64,000 nt of DNA from Luzula sylvatica (taxonomy: Eukaryota > Streptophyta > Magnoliopsida > Poales > Juncaceae), in NCBI GenBank assembly GCA_946800325.1, contig OX326961.1:50680293-50744292 (forward strand). Reading direction: 5' to 3'. The position numbers and the translations under genes are program-made. Within the stretch, counting starts at the first letter, position 1; every line of letters starts with the position of its first letter. Below the pieces are notes generated by a model. That model was given only the letters and a program-made list of their open reading frames with translations. It did not search any database and was not told where the DNA came from. Below, in pieces: positions 49,509-59,206 of the stretch.

Positions 49509-50140
49509 TGAAAAAAAATATGGCTTAAGAATTAACTTGGAAGAATTTATATAAATAGGCAATTCTGCAGTCAGAATTAGGTTCGTTCGAACGAACTATA
49601 TGAGTGCGTTCGAACGGACTTATTCGTGACAGCCAGATTTGGGTTAGTTCGAACGAACTACTTAAGTACGTTCGAACGAACTGGGTTCGTTCGAATGAAC
49701 CATTTATGTGCGTTCGAACGGACTGAATTCCTATATATATAGAATTCTGATTTCGTTTTAACCTAAGCTAATTTTCAGAATTAGGGTTTTGAGCCGCCGC
49801 TTTCTCTCTCTTCTTCCACATAAATAGATTAGATCTAGAGTGAATTTAGAGGGAGATTCGAGCAAGTTCTTGAAAGAATTGATCGTGACGGCGACTAGAA
49901 CGACGTCGACAATTCCGATCGGTCGAAATCAAGGTGGACACGAGTAGAGGGATTGCACGAGCACTCCTTGGAGAAGGTTCACGGATTTGGAGAAGAAATC
50001 GACACGTACTAACTTGTACGAGGTAATTTCTTCAACTCTTCCTTTTTGGATGGTTTTCGAGCGTGATCCCGGTAGAATTAGGTTACGCATGCGGAACTAA
50101 TTCCGCTGCACACTTTGATAAACGTGTGCGTGACCCTACA
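49509..50140 (+). repeat. Copia-A 3' LTR
   Basis: 632 bp, TGAAAAAAAATATGGC to ACCCTACA, preceded by the polypurine tract AAGAGGGAG and followed by the TSD TTTTG. It carries the TCGA dyad cluster at 49581-49723 and the TATA box at 49732-49741. Confidence 0.93.
49581..49723 (+). repeat. Dyad cluster, TCGA centre (Copia-A 3' LTR)
   Basis: LTR copy of the 22636-22778 cluster; one dyad reads GTTCGTTCGAATGAAC, a transition relative to the other LTR. Confidence 0.9.
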
Positions 50141-50145
50141 TTTTG

Positions 50146-51013
50146 GTCAAGTCACAACATGCATAACCTAATGCGTATCCATATTCCTGATTCGATAAAC
50201 TCTTTGTCATATGATTAGCAAAACATAATCATCACCTCAGCGAATATGTCATTGTACACGTTAGTCTATTATCTTATATAATAGATATACTTATCACATA
50301 AGTATCCTAATCGTGATTAGGGACGTTTTTGAAATATAACTTTTAAAATGTGACGGTTTTACTTAACATAATCATGTATTATGTAGCTCACACAAGTCAT
50401 AAATCAAGGTTCGTATAATCAAATTACACAACCATGCATAAGTTTTCATATAAGAAATAAATGCAAATAAAATTTAAAATTTTGAAAATTACATTAATAT
50501 AGAATAAGTCTTGGGTGATACATCGTTTACAACTAATCATAACAACTATTGCTTTAGATAACTAGTTTCCAACTTCCTCCTCTAGATATCTCAAACCTAT
50601 AGTTCTAGCATGAAGATCATGTTTAGCAATTGGAAGTGGCTTCGTAAACGGATCCCCTACATTCTCGTCAGTATCAATCTTCAAAATAACAACATCTACC
50701 TTTGTAAAATCTCACGAATCAAGTAAAAATTTACGCATAATGTGTTTGGAGCAATGATGCGATGTCAGTTCCTAGGCTTGTGCTATTGCGTCAGTATTGT
50801 CACAATACACAGCCACGTGTTTCGAGATGCTCGGCACGACACCAAGTCCGGTCACAAAGTTCTTGACCCAAACAGCCTCCTTTGTGGCTTCCGAAGCCGA
50901 AATGTAGTCCGCTTCCGTCGTAGAGTCATCAACTGTCGGTTGTTTGGAACTCTTCCATATAACCACGTCACCGTTCAAGCAGAAGACGTACCCACTTTGT
51001 GATCGAAAATCAT
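50146..51013 (-). pseudogene. Copia-C pol C-terminal fragment and 3' noncoding DNA
   Basis: Minus-strand remains of RNase H: GYVFCLNGDVVIWKSSKQ, STTEADYISASEA and YCDNTDAIAQ (50772-51010), followed after frame breaks by a tail resembling IGLRYLEEE near 50590. Then noncoding DNA continues to the Copia-A junction. The upstream part of pol is missing at 51013, where unrelated AT-rich sequence begins. More decayed than Copia-A or Copia-B, as expected for an older layer. Confidence 0.82.
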
Positions 51014-52298
51014 TGTTTATATATCAGTAATATTCATATTTTACTCATTTAGTGATAAAATTGTACTCAAGTACAATTACCACCAATCATACTCATGATT
51101 GTATCATTAATATTTGAGTTTATTTATATACATGTAGAAGACAATATCTCTACAATTTCTTTTGGATTTGTTAGTTGTGTTTTATCATCCATATTCAATT
51201 CTTTAGTCTCATTATTATATTTCTTTGGCTTTTGTCTTTTATTTCTTTCTTTTTGAATTTTCTTATATTTAACCAATTGAGCCTTTTGGATTGGAGATGT
51301 ATAATGTCCAGTTTGTTTATTTAAAAGCCCGGTACTTCTTCTATGTTCATCCATTTGAACTTTCTTAGCACTTTCTTTATTTTTGTTTATAGAGATATTT
51401 AATTTATTGACCTTGTTAATATTCTCTTTAACACTATAATTATTAGAATTATTCTTAGAAGAATTAATGTTTGATAAATAGTCACTTATTTCCCTTTGAT
51501 TATTTACATATTTCTCAGAATGATTTGAAGTTTGTGATGAGCTTTCTAAGTTGGTGTCCAACCCAATTGGAGAAAAAACCAAAGAATTCTGGTAATTCTC
51601 TTCAAAAATTCTTTCTCGTTCCTTCTTATATTATCCAATTCATCCATATTATCCATTATATCAATATTTCTTATAATTTCCTCGCTGATATTAAGATTCT
51701 CACGTACATAAGTACTTGAGTTATAGTCTATATTAAAATTAGTAATTTCTTTCAATTTACTTGGAGTTTTTATAATATTTGATTTGATATTATGGCTAGA
51801 CTCTTTTATGTAAATTTAATTTTAAGTGTAGTTGGTACATTTCCATAAATACCCCTTGACCATTCCATTTCATATAGTTCCTTGAATTCCATAAATATTT
51901 CTTTGTATAAAGGAACTTTGATGATCTGCTTGAGTTTAGAATTTTGTATTAAAAAAAGATCTTGCTGACTCCTTAATCCAGTTATTACATTTTTTCTATG
52001 GACCTAGGAATTTGATCATTATTAGTGCTAGAAGCAACTTTAGCTGTTCCATTATTTTTTTTAATTCTCAAATTTTGCAAAACCTTTTTTTTTGTTGCCA
52101 AATTTGCACTGGTTTTGCAGCATTAAAATCTAATTTTTTATAAGTTTTTTTTCATTTTTCTAGATTTTTATAGATTCTGAGTTTTTTCTTTCTTGTCTTT
52201 ATTATGATTTATTATGATATTGGTATCATTTGAAGAGCTTGGTGTGTCTTTCTTCTCTTTAACCTTTAAAATAGTTGTGATATTATACATAGTCCTAA
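51014..52298 (-). pseudogene. Decayed Asn/Lys-rich coding remnant, possibly LINE ORF1-like
   Basis: A minus-strand frame (51582-51124) reads SPIGLDTNLESSSQTSNHSE and ends EIVEILSSTCI. Coding-like sequence in other frames continues to about 51780 (ITNFNIDYNSSTYVRENLN), broken by shifts. Together with the zinc-knuckle fragment at 55506-55754 this may be one gag-like protein split by later insertions. I do not recognise the exact family. 51780-52298 is AT-rich without a stable frame. Confidence 0.35.
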
Positions 52299-53126
52299 TC
52301 CTCAACATATGAGGAGAAGGCGACACGTGGAGGAGGGAGGTACATTTGCTTTTTAGTCATTTATTTTTTCATTTTTCAATTTTAATCCTTTTTGGGTCAA
52401 TTTGCTTTTTAGCCCTTATTTCTTCATTTTTCAATTTTGATCCTTTTGGGTAAATTTTCTTTTTACCTCATTGTTTTCTCTTTTTCGATTTTGGTACTTT
52501 TTTAGGAGGTACATTTGCTTTTTAGTCCCCTATTTTTTCATTTTTCAATTTTGATCATTTTTGGCTAAATTTCCTTTTTAGCCCTTATTTTTTCATTTTT
52601 CAATTTTGTTCCTTTTTGGGTAAAATTTTTTTTTACCCCATTTTTTTTTCCCTTTTTCGATTTTGGTACTTTTTTTGCTTTCTATTTTTTTTATTTGCTC
52701 ATTTATGATGGGTATGTATGGAATTTTTTAAGTTCTAATTTATACGATATTTCATATAATTTGTCATGTGCCCGTTGTATCTATCTGACACGTTGCGATT
52801 CTTTAATGGATCCTTATTAATACATCTATTGACATTAAATATATTTACGAATATGTCATGATTATATTAATCGAGTTTCAAAGCACCCGCGCAAATGCTA
52901 TTTAAACAAATTATATCAGAAAATAATATCCGTGAAAGATTAATTTCATGAACTTTATGCATCTATTGACATCATGATATTTGCAAATATGTTATGATTA
53001 GATTAATATTGTTGAAATACAAACACGTTAATTCACACACGTGCTAATTCTATGTAAATAAATTATATAAAAAATATGTAAAAAATAAATATGTTGTCCC
53101 GCGCAATTGCGCGGGGACAAAGCTAG
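52299..53126 (+). mobile_element. Non-autonomous Helitron, 828 bp
   Basis: Starts TCCTCAACATATGAGGAG after an A. It ends with the perfect palindrome CCCGCGCAATTGCGCGGG (53098-53115), a 7-nt spacer and CTAG (53123-53126) before a T: the hairpin plus CTRR end and A^T target typical of Helitrons. No Rep/helicase frame is present. The interior has two imperfect tandem copies, period about 169 bp, beginning TACATTTGCTTTTTAGTC at 52341 and 52510. Confidence 0.72.
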
Positions 53127-53145
53127 TTTCCATCTATTACCCTTA

Positions 53146-54840
53146 CCTGTTTGGACAGGGGCATTAGACACTACTTACGCAATTGGAATTCTCGCATTGT
53201 GATTCCTGCAGGTTGCATTATAATTTTTATTGTTTGGATGTAAGTATTTATAACAACTGTTGTTTCAATTTTGTTGTTCGGATAAAACAAGAGGAAGCCA
53301 ATATAGTTACAATGTTCATACTTGCTTAATGGAACTATACTATATATGAAATGACATGATCAACTCAATAATCTCCGACAAAACATAACATTTCGTAACT
53401 TAAAAGATGAAGTTATCAAAACAAATTATAAATTAATACTCCATATAGTATCCACACAAATTATAAAGTTATCCACACAAATCATTCAAAACAATTTATT
53501 ACATGAATGTACCATATAATATTAAATATATACTATAAACAAATAAATATTATATAAGGATTACCTCTTCCTAGTAATTACAATTTATAAAATTATCATT
53601 AAAAATAAGAAAATGGAATAAATTTCTTTATATATAGATTGATGGAGCGATTCACAGCTCACTCTTTGAAAGGGTCGAAGTCAAATGGATGAATTTTTTG
53701 CCTGATAGAGCACCTCGTCTTCAATGCAGTTACCGATGGAGACCCTCTAGAAAAATTAGAAATTACATAATTATATAATTAATTGTAAATCTATATAATT
53801 ATATAATAACTGATATAATTATATAAGTAACTAGAAAATGTACTTTAGTGTTTATAGTGTTAGATAGAAACAAATTTACATAACTAAAATCAAAATACCA
53901 GATTTTCACTCTTGTCCAATCCAGCCACTTTGTAATAATCTACAAATCAGCATATATCAACCTGCAAAACATTTGTCAAAAAAACCCTAAGAAGAAACAA
54001 ATAATACCGATTTTAAATCTGAAAATTATTCCAAAATACAATTTGGGGACTAATTCATAAATAGGAATTGATTTTTCTTTGAGGCTAATTTGCAGAACAA
54101 ATCGTCAAAATTCAATTTGGGGGATAATTCATCAAAATTGAAAGCATTAATCAGTGTGATTTTTCCTGAATTAATCCGTCCAATACGCATCCAAAGAAGT
54201 TCCATTTTGAACCAAAAAATTACTGTGTAATGTATAAACACAAAGTGTCTGAATAAATGCCTAATTAAAATTTTAAATACAAATTACTAGAAACAACAAA
54301 CTAAATCGTCTTGGGTGTATTCGGTAAACCATTGCACAGGACATACGATTTTCTTGAATATATTCCTTGTTACTAAGAAATTTTATAATTGACATTTCAT
54401 CGAACAAGTTAGGGACACACTAAGTTTGAGATATTTACCAATATGAGCTTATGCTTCTCCAGTTCCAGAGGAAGAGACTTATTTATGGATTTCTTGGCAT
54501 GATTTCGTCTGCACTAAAGAAGAGAAAGAGACTTCTTTATTGCGAGAAGGATAAGGCAAAATTTCTTTAAGGAGAGCAGAGAGAGAAGAGGACTTCATGA
54601 ATTTCTTGTCGTGGAAGGTCTTTGTGGAGAGAAAGAGAAGGCATGCGCCAGTTAAAATGCTGCAATAAGAGAATTTGCCACTCCTGCTTTTGTGAAAGGT
54701 CTTTGCTCCCGCTAAAATTTGCCACTCCTGCTTTTGTGACCCTTGGAATTTGTACGAGAATCCCAAATGCTGCAATAAGAGAGGTTAGGGATGTTACAAC
54801 TGCAGTGGTAGACCAATTCCCACAGTCCAAACATAGGTAT
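53146..54840. mobile_element. Candidate TIR DNA transposon, non-autonomous
   Basis: The left end ACCTGTTTGGACAGGGG and the right end, read inward as ACCTATGTTTGGACTGTGGG, are imperfect inverted repeats like PIF/Harbinger or Tourist ends. A related right-end segment is repeated at 54887-54942 (GGGATGTTACAACTGTAGTGG). No transposase frame is recognisable. About 54480-54775 contains short direct repeats (GCCACTCCTGCTTTTGTGA twice). Boundaries and target duplication are uncertain. Confidence 0.4.
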
Positions 54841-54944
54841 TAGTCTTATTACAGTAGTTACTATTGCTAACTACCTTAACTACACCTATCCAAACATAGG
54901 GATGTTACAACTGTAGTGGTAGACCAATTCCCACGGACCAAATC

Positions 54945-55754
54945 TCAGAATTAGGTTTTCCATTGATATTTAGGGTTATCTCCTGTATAGGTTCAAATGG
55001 AATATATGATCCAACTCCCATCAAATTTTCCATAGAATTGGTTATTTTTGATAGATCATAAGGGTTACAATATTTCAATGGATGTTTTTCAATGATTATT
55101 GTTTTTGTTATAAAATCCATATTTATTGTATTATTTATGTCATTAGACATGTAAACTGTTATTTCACTATTATTTATGATAGTAGATATACTACTATCAG
55201 TCTTCATTCTAATATTGCTCTTACCCTTATTTTTCACATTTTCAGGTGGAACGAGATTACTTTGTGTTTTAGAAGGTCCTTTAAAGGGTATTTTGGGTAT
55301 TTAGAGGGGTGTATAATAAATTTTTCTTTTTATAGATATTTTTTCTTTCATGAACAATTCAAATTTTCTATTTAGCATATCATTTATTGATAAATATACT
55401 TGAAAAATTACTTAAATACTCATTAATTTATAATTACACAAAATACCCTTGAAAATTAATGTATCATAAGCAAAATGGGTGTATGATAGAACTCTCCTAT
55501 TAATATTATTCAAATTTGTATGTATAACATTTTTTTTGAATCTGACTTAATTTAAAACACCTTAGACATCTTATAGGCTCTCTACAATTATACCTAAAAT
55601 GTTTGGTAGACAAACACCTAAAATATTTATTATGAAAAATTTGATTGTTTGATTGTGCATTTAAATTCCTAGGATTTTTTGAAACCAAAGTCCAAGGTTT
55701 TTCAATATTGAAATTTGATTTCACAACCTGGGTATATGAAAGTTTGTTGTTCAT
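54945..55754 (-). pseudogene. Zinc-knuckle protein fragment, LINE ORF1/gag-like
   Basis: The minus-strand start MNNKLSYTQVVKSNF (55754) leads to a double Cys-rich stretch, CLSTKHFRYNC then CLRCFKLSQIQKKC, resembling tandem zinc knuckles with some ligands altered. After about 230 bp of noncoding, probably inserted DNA (about 55270-55500, with similar GGGTGTATRATA words near both ends), coding-like sequence resumes (SNIRMKTDSSISTIINN to EIWSVG) and stops at about 54945. It looks like an RNA-binding gag/ORF1 protein of a retroelement in decay. Confidence 0.4.
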
Positions 55755-56416
55755 AATAAATAACAGTTAAAATAAATTAGCAGGAATGGAGAGCTTGATG
55801 TAGAATTTGCAGCCTTTGGAGAGCTTGAGGCCACTGGAGAGCTTGAGGCTATTGGAAATTGGAGAACTTGAATCCACTGATCTTGAATCCACTAAGCTTG
55901 GCCCGGGGCCAGAACTACCTCGAACTCATGGATCTTCCATTCTTAATCTTGCATTTATTTTTAGTCATTCGGTTTAATTATTTTCTTTCTCTCTTTGAAA
56001 TCCTAAAAAATTGAAGGGCTTCGTCTTTCTCAACGATTGACATATATATCCTTTTCCTTCTTTAGAATTTCTTTTAACAACGAAGATACAATCTTTTATG
56101 TAATTCTGACCCGCCTAAGTAGATAGCCTGTGCTTGGTGAAGTGTAGACTCAGTAATAACCCTGAGTAGTGTGGCTTGCTATGTTCTCTCTCGATTAAGC
56201 TTATCTCAATTAAATATTTTATTAGCTAGAACAATAAAATAGTACTCCAATAAATACATATTGAAAATTATACTGCTCATTTATCATCTACTTATTTAAC
56301 ATCACATATTATACTTCGATCAGTGACGTCTCTTATTTAACATCTACTTATTTAACATCACATAATGAAAAAATATTCCTCTTATATTATAGTCCGATCA
56401 ATAAAAACGCCTCTTC
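55755..56416. other. Spacer and UGT copy 1 3' flank
   Basis: Near 55785-55890 there are short tandem copies of GGAGAGCTTGAGGC-like words. From 56135 onward the DNA is the inverted match of the region after UGT copy 2, ending near CTTGGTGAAG. No gene is seen. Confidence 0.5.
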
Positions 56417-57814
56417 TCAACGACTAATCTCCGCCACACAAGCACGTAGATTTATCTCCGACGAACCACCATCGCCGACTGCCACTTTGACCCTCTCTTT
56501 CCACAATTTCGCCATCTCTCTGATCTTCTGTCCTCTTTCCCCTTCTCCCATAACAATCTCCAAACATCTTTTCAACTCGTCTCCTTCAATTATCCTCTCA
56601 TCATTCGTTTGTCCTCGCACGCCAACCCCCGATTCCTCTAAAAGCATCGCATTCGTCCCTTGATCTGACCATTGTGGTACACCAATGGCCGGTACACCAC
56701 AAGCTAGGGTTTCCAATGTCGAGTTCCATCCACAATGAGTAACAAAACAACCGATCGAAGGGTGGCTCAACACTTTGAGCTGATTTGACCACTCAATAAT
56801 CATACCATCTGTGTTCGATACAAAATCTTCCAATGCCGAATCTAATTCTTCTCTGTTATCTTTTCGTACCACCCATAGGTATGGAAAAGAAGTTTCTTTT
56901 AACGTGCGTGATATTTCCTCCATTTGGTTCTTGTTTATCGGTGTTATGCTCCCGAAGGAGATATAAACAACAGATTCCTTCGGTTTTGTGTCAAGCCATT
57001 GAAAATAAGTGTCCTCGGCCGTTTTAAACATATCTTTGGATTTGTTTCCTGCTTGCGCTTGAGAAAGAACTGGACCAACACTAATCAAGTCCACCTTTTC
57101 CTTGACCGATTTAAAAGCAGGAAATTCCAATTCATCCAAAGAGTTAACCAAAACTTTCGGTTTTTCACCAAGCGTCAGTTCCTTATCTAAAATCCTAAAT
57201 GTATCCACGAAATATTCGAGTACTGCACTATAAGGATCGTCTTTATTTGTAATGAGAAGGAATGAAGGTATATCTTTGATTTTGAGGGGAGGCAAGTGCG
57301 GTAAATTGATCATAGCCGTAGGGTCACTCGCTTTTGAAATTATCATATCTTTATAGCCATGAAAATAGTGATAGTAAATTGCGAAAGCAGTAGCAGGTTG
57401 AATCCAATACAGAACCGAAGGGATGGCATGAGTACTTGCCACATCAGCAACCCATGACATGAAAGTAGCATAGATAGCCCCCGTGACTGGACAACCCTCG
57501 TTCGAAAATTTGTCGAGTAAAGCTAATAGATTCTTGGATCCAACCTGCTGCGACTTTGTCACGAAAAGACTTGCATCGTCCACATCTTTATTGTAGCCTT
57601 CGTCGTATCCATCAGAGTAAGGGGACCAATAGATAAGACCGTCATGGAACTCTTCATCGGTGTTGAACATCTTACGATGACCTGAAATGGCTATCGACAT
57701 TGTTACCCGTGCTCCTGTTGAATTGGCGATTTTTCTTGCCAGATGTCGCCCCGGGTTTATATGGCCCTGTAATGGGTATGCCACAATGATGAAATGCTGG
57801 TTTTGGTTCACCAT
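56417..57814 (-). CDS. UDP-glycosyltransferase, UGT75-like, intact copy
   Basis: Intronless frame of 465 aa, normal for plant family-1 UGTs, which transfer sugar from UDP-sugar to small molecules in the cytosol. The N-terminal domain has QGHINPGRHLA with the expected catalytic His at residue 18. The C-terminal PSPG box spans 342-385, from WSNQLKVL through HCGWNSTLE to WSDQ; the last Gln suggests UDP-glucose. Stretches such as SDGYDEGYN, YYHYFHGYKD and LPHLPPLKIKDIPSFLL recall UGT75 enzymes (anthocyanin 5-O-glucosyltransferases, crocetin glucosyltransferase), but the acceptor cannot be read from sequence. The start is the ATG at 57814, with TATAAAAG about 107 bp upstream. The inverted second copy at 61856 is broken, so this is probably the working gene of the pair. 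Confidence 0.92.
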   Translation of the reverse strand: MVNQNQHFIIVAYPLQGHINPGRHLARKIANSTGARVTMSIAISGHRKMFNTDEEFHDGLIYWSPYSDGYDEGYNKDVDDASLFVTKSQQVGSKNLLALLDKFSNEGCPVTGAIYATFMSWVADVASTHAIPSVLYWIQPATAFAIYYHYFHGYKDMIISKASDPTAMINLPHLPPLKIKDIPSFLLITNKDDPYSAVLEYFVDTFRILDKELTLGEKPKVLVNSLDELEFPAFKSVKEKVDLISVGPVLSQAQAGNKSKDMFKTAEDTYFQWLDTKPKESVVYISFGSITPINKNQMEEISRTLKETSFPYLWVVRKDNREELDSALEDFVSNTDGMIIEWSNQLKVLSHPSIGCFVTHCGWNSTLETLACGVPAIGVPQWSDQGTNAMLLEESGVGVRGQTNDERIIEGDELKRCLEIVMGEGERGQKIREMAKLWKERVKVAVGDGGSSEINLRACVAEISR

Positions 57815-57920
57815 TGATTAGGTTAACAAGAAGTGGCGAACAAGAAGAGGTTGAATTTATATTTTATGGATCGTGAAGTTCTTTCTTTGCTTTGCCTCTC
57901 TTTAGGTGAACTGAGGGGAG

Positions 57921-57928
57921 CTTTTATA
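57921..57928 (-). promoter_or_regulatory. TATA box of UGT copy 1
   Basis: TATAAAAG on the minus strand, in a context conserved with copy 2 (CTTGTATAAAAGCTCCCC). Confidence 0.65.
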
Positions 57929-57985
57929 CAAGATATTTATGGAAGGAAATTATACTTGCCCTTCACGCCATCACATTCTTAGTGG

Positions 57986-59206
57986 AAAAATTATATTTGT
58001 CCCCTTTACATTTCCCCAAAATACTTGATGTGTTGGCAAAAATTTAATGAACTGAATTTAATGCTAAATTTAAATTAATACATGGTAAACAATAAAATTA
58101 TGTAAATAAATACATGGTATTAATTAGATGGTAAACGACATTTATTATGTGATGAACCAAATTATTAAAAAAATGATTTGGTTTATTTAATTATTTATTA
58201 TATTTGATTTTACACATGACAAGTCATATTTATTTAATAAATTTTATTATTTTCTTTTCAAAAAAATTTAAAAGCAAAGTATTTTCATTTTTATTTTGCT
58301 AACTTTTGCGAACTTATTATTTTTATTTTTAATGTTATATTTTTGTTTATTTTTTATGATATTTTATTCATGTGTATCCGTTTAACACATGTTAAACGGT
58401 GTATTAATTCGGTCAAATAACTTCTTTTCCAAATTTATAAATTTGATTAATTAATATTATAAATGGTGGTAAACAAACTTGCTTAAAATATTAAATAAAT
58501 TAAAGATGTGTGAAACGGTGGATCATTTTTACATTCTTTTTTTATATAAGATGGAAAAAATTAAATATTCATGATTTACCGCTATAATTAATGCAGACGT
58601 CAACACATCAATCGTTCTAGGGAATTTTAAGGAGACAAGCATCACCACTAAAAAAAAAACAATGACGAATGGAGTGACACAGTACATGTTGATTAGTCCT
58701 TGTCCTTTCCTTAATTAGATTTGAGGAGCATGCTCTCTGAAAATTTACTTGGCGTACACCCCACGATAGGCTAATTCTGATTTGCTCTTATTTGGCAGCA
58801 ATTTCATTATTAAAAATTATAGATACTAGCAAAATGTGTTAATGTGTGTTTGTTGGATTCCTCAACATTTCATACGTATGGAGAGTGAACAAAACGTGTG
58901 TATTTTGAATCCTCAATCATTTCTTACGTTTGCAATGAGAAAAAAGTGGTGCTCCAAAGGTGATTTGAACCCTTATCGTTAGGACGGGGGTAATATCTAT
59001 TTAACAACTGGGTTAGAGAGCTTTTGTGTTATACTTATATTTTTAAGTATTTATTACAAATCGACACCCCTGATCATAAGAGCGGGAGTAATAACTGTTT
59101 ACCAACTGGGCTAGAGAATTTTTATTTTATAGTTATATTTTTTAAGCATTTATTACAAATCGACACGTGTCAATTTCTTGAGTTTTTCATTAAACTTTAA
59201 AGAGAA
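57986..59206. other. Spacer between UGT copy 1 promoter and a Helitron
   Basis: AT-rich, with no gene. It contains two imperfect direct repeats of an AATCCTCAA...TTACGT type unit near 58855-58935, and a tRNA-like tandem unit at 58941-59165. Confidence 0.45.
58941..59165 (-). repeat. Two tandem tRNA-like units (tRNA-derived repeat)
   Basis: On the minus strand, 59022-58952 begins GCTCTCTAACCCAGTTG, has a B-box-like GGGTTCAAATC and closes with GGAGC, pairing GCTC with GAGC. It is followed by ACCA and soon by six T, a Pol III stop. The second unit (about 59120-59070) has a better A box, TAGCCCAGTTGGTAAA, but no good B box. An inverted copy of part of the unit lies at about 61590-61650. It could be a SINE or a retroposed tRNA. 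Not a functional tRNA: the stems are incomplete. Confidence 0.45.

Larger units (their letters stand above)
22564..50140 (+). mobile_element. Copia-A: LTR retrotransposon interrupted by Gypsy-1 and Copia-B
   Basis: Bounded by LTRs of 631 and 632 bp in the same orientation, with TSD TTTTG. Without its two guests (Gypsy-1 26250-37112 including one TSD; Copia-B 40339-49048 including one TSD) it is about 8 kb. Order: LTR, tRNA-Met primer site, 1.5-kb leader, one gag-pol frame, 3' noncoding region, polypurine AAGAGGGAG before 49509, LTR. Pol order protease-integrase-RT-RNase H shows Ty1/Copia. Two in-frame TGA codons and the Gypsy insertion make it non-autonomous. Confidence 0.93.
20934..51013 (-). 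mobile_element. Copia-C: minus-strand Copia retrotransposon, split by Copia-A and 5'-truncated
   Basis: The left part is its 3' LTR (20934-21882) and 3' internal DNA (21883-22563). The right part (50146-51013) continues that sequence. Both flanks of Copia-A match one continuous stretch of Copia-B (about 41335-42490), for example aaccatgtcatggt on the left and gattagcaaaacataatcat on the right, so they were once joined. At 51013 the pol reading (DFRSQSGYVF on the minus strand) stops abruptly; the rest of pol, gag and the 5' LTR are missing. Confidence 0.78.
56135..57985 (-). repeat. Left arm of the UGT inverted duplication
   Basis: Covers the 3' flank, the whole UGT coding region and about 170 bp of promoter. 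It matches 61688-63672 in inverted orientation with few substitutions, one 17-bp and one approximately 119-bp length difference. Confidence 0.88.

Noticed and set aside
54479..54830. Small genes on the minus strand near 54.6 kb
   Set aside because: Short overlapping frames inside a candidate transposon, with internal direct repeats and no recognisable domain.
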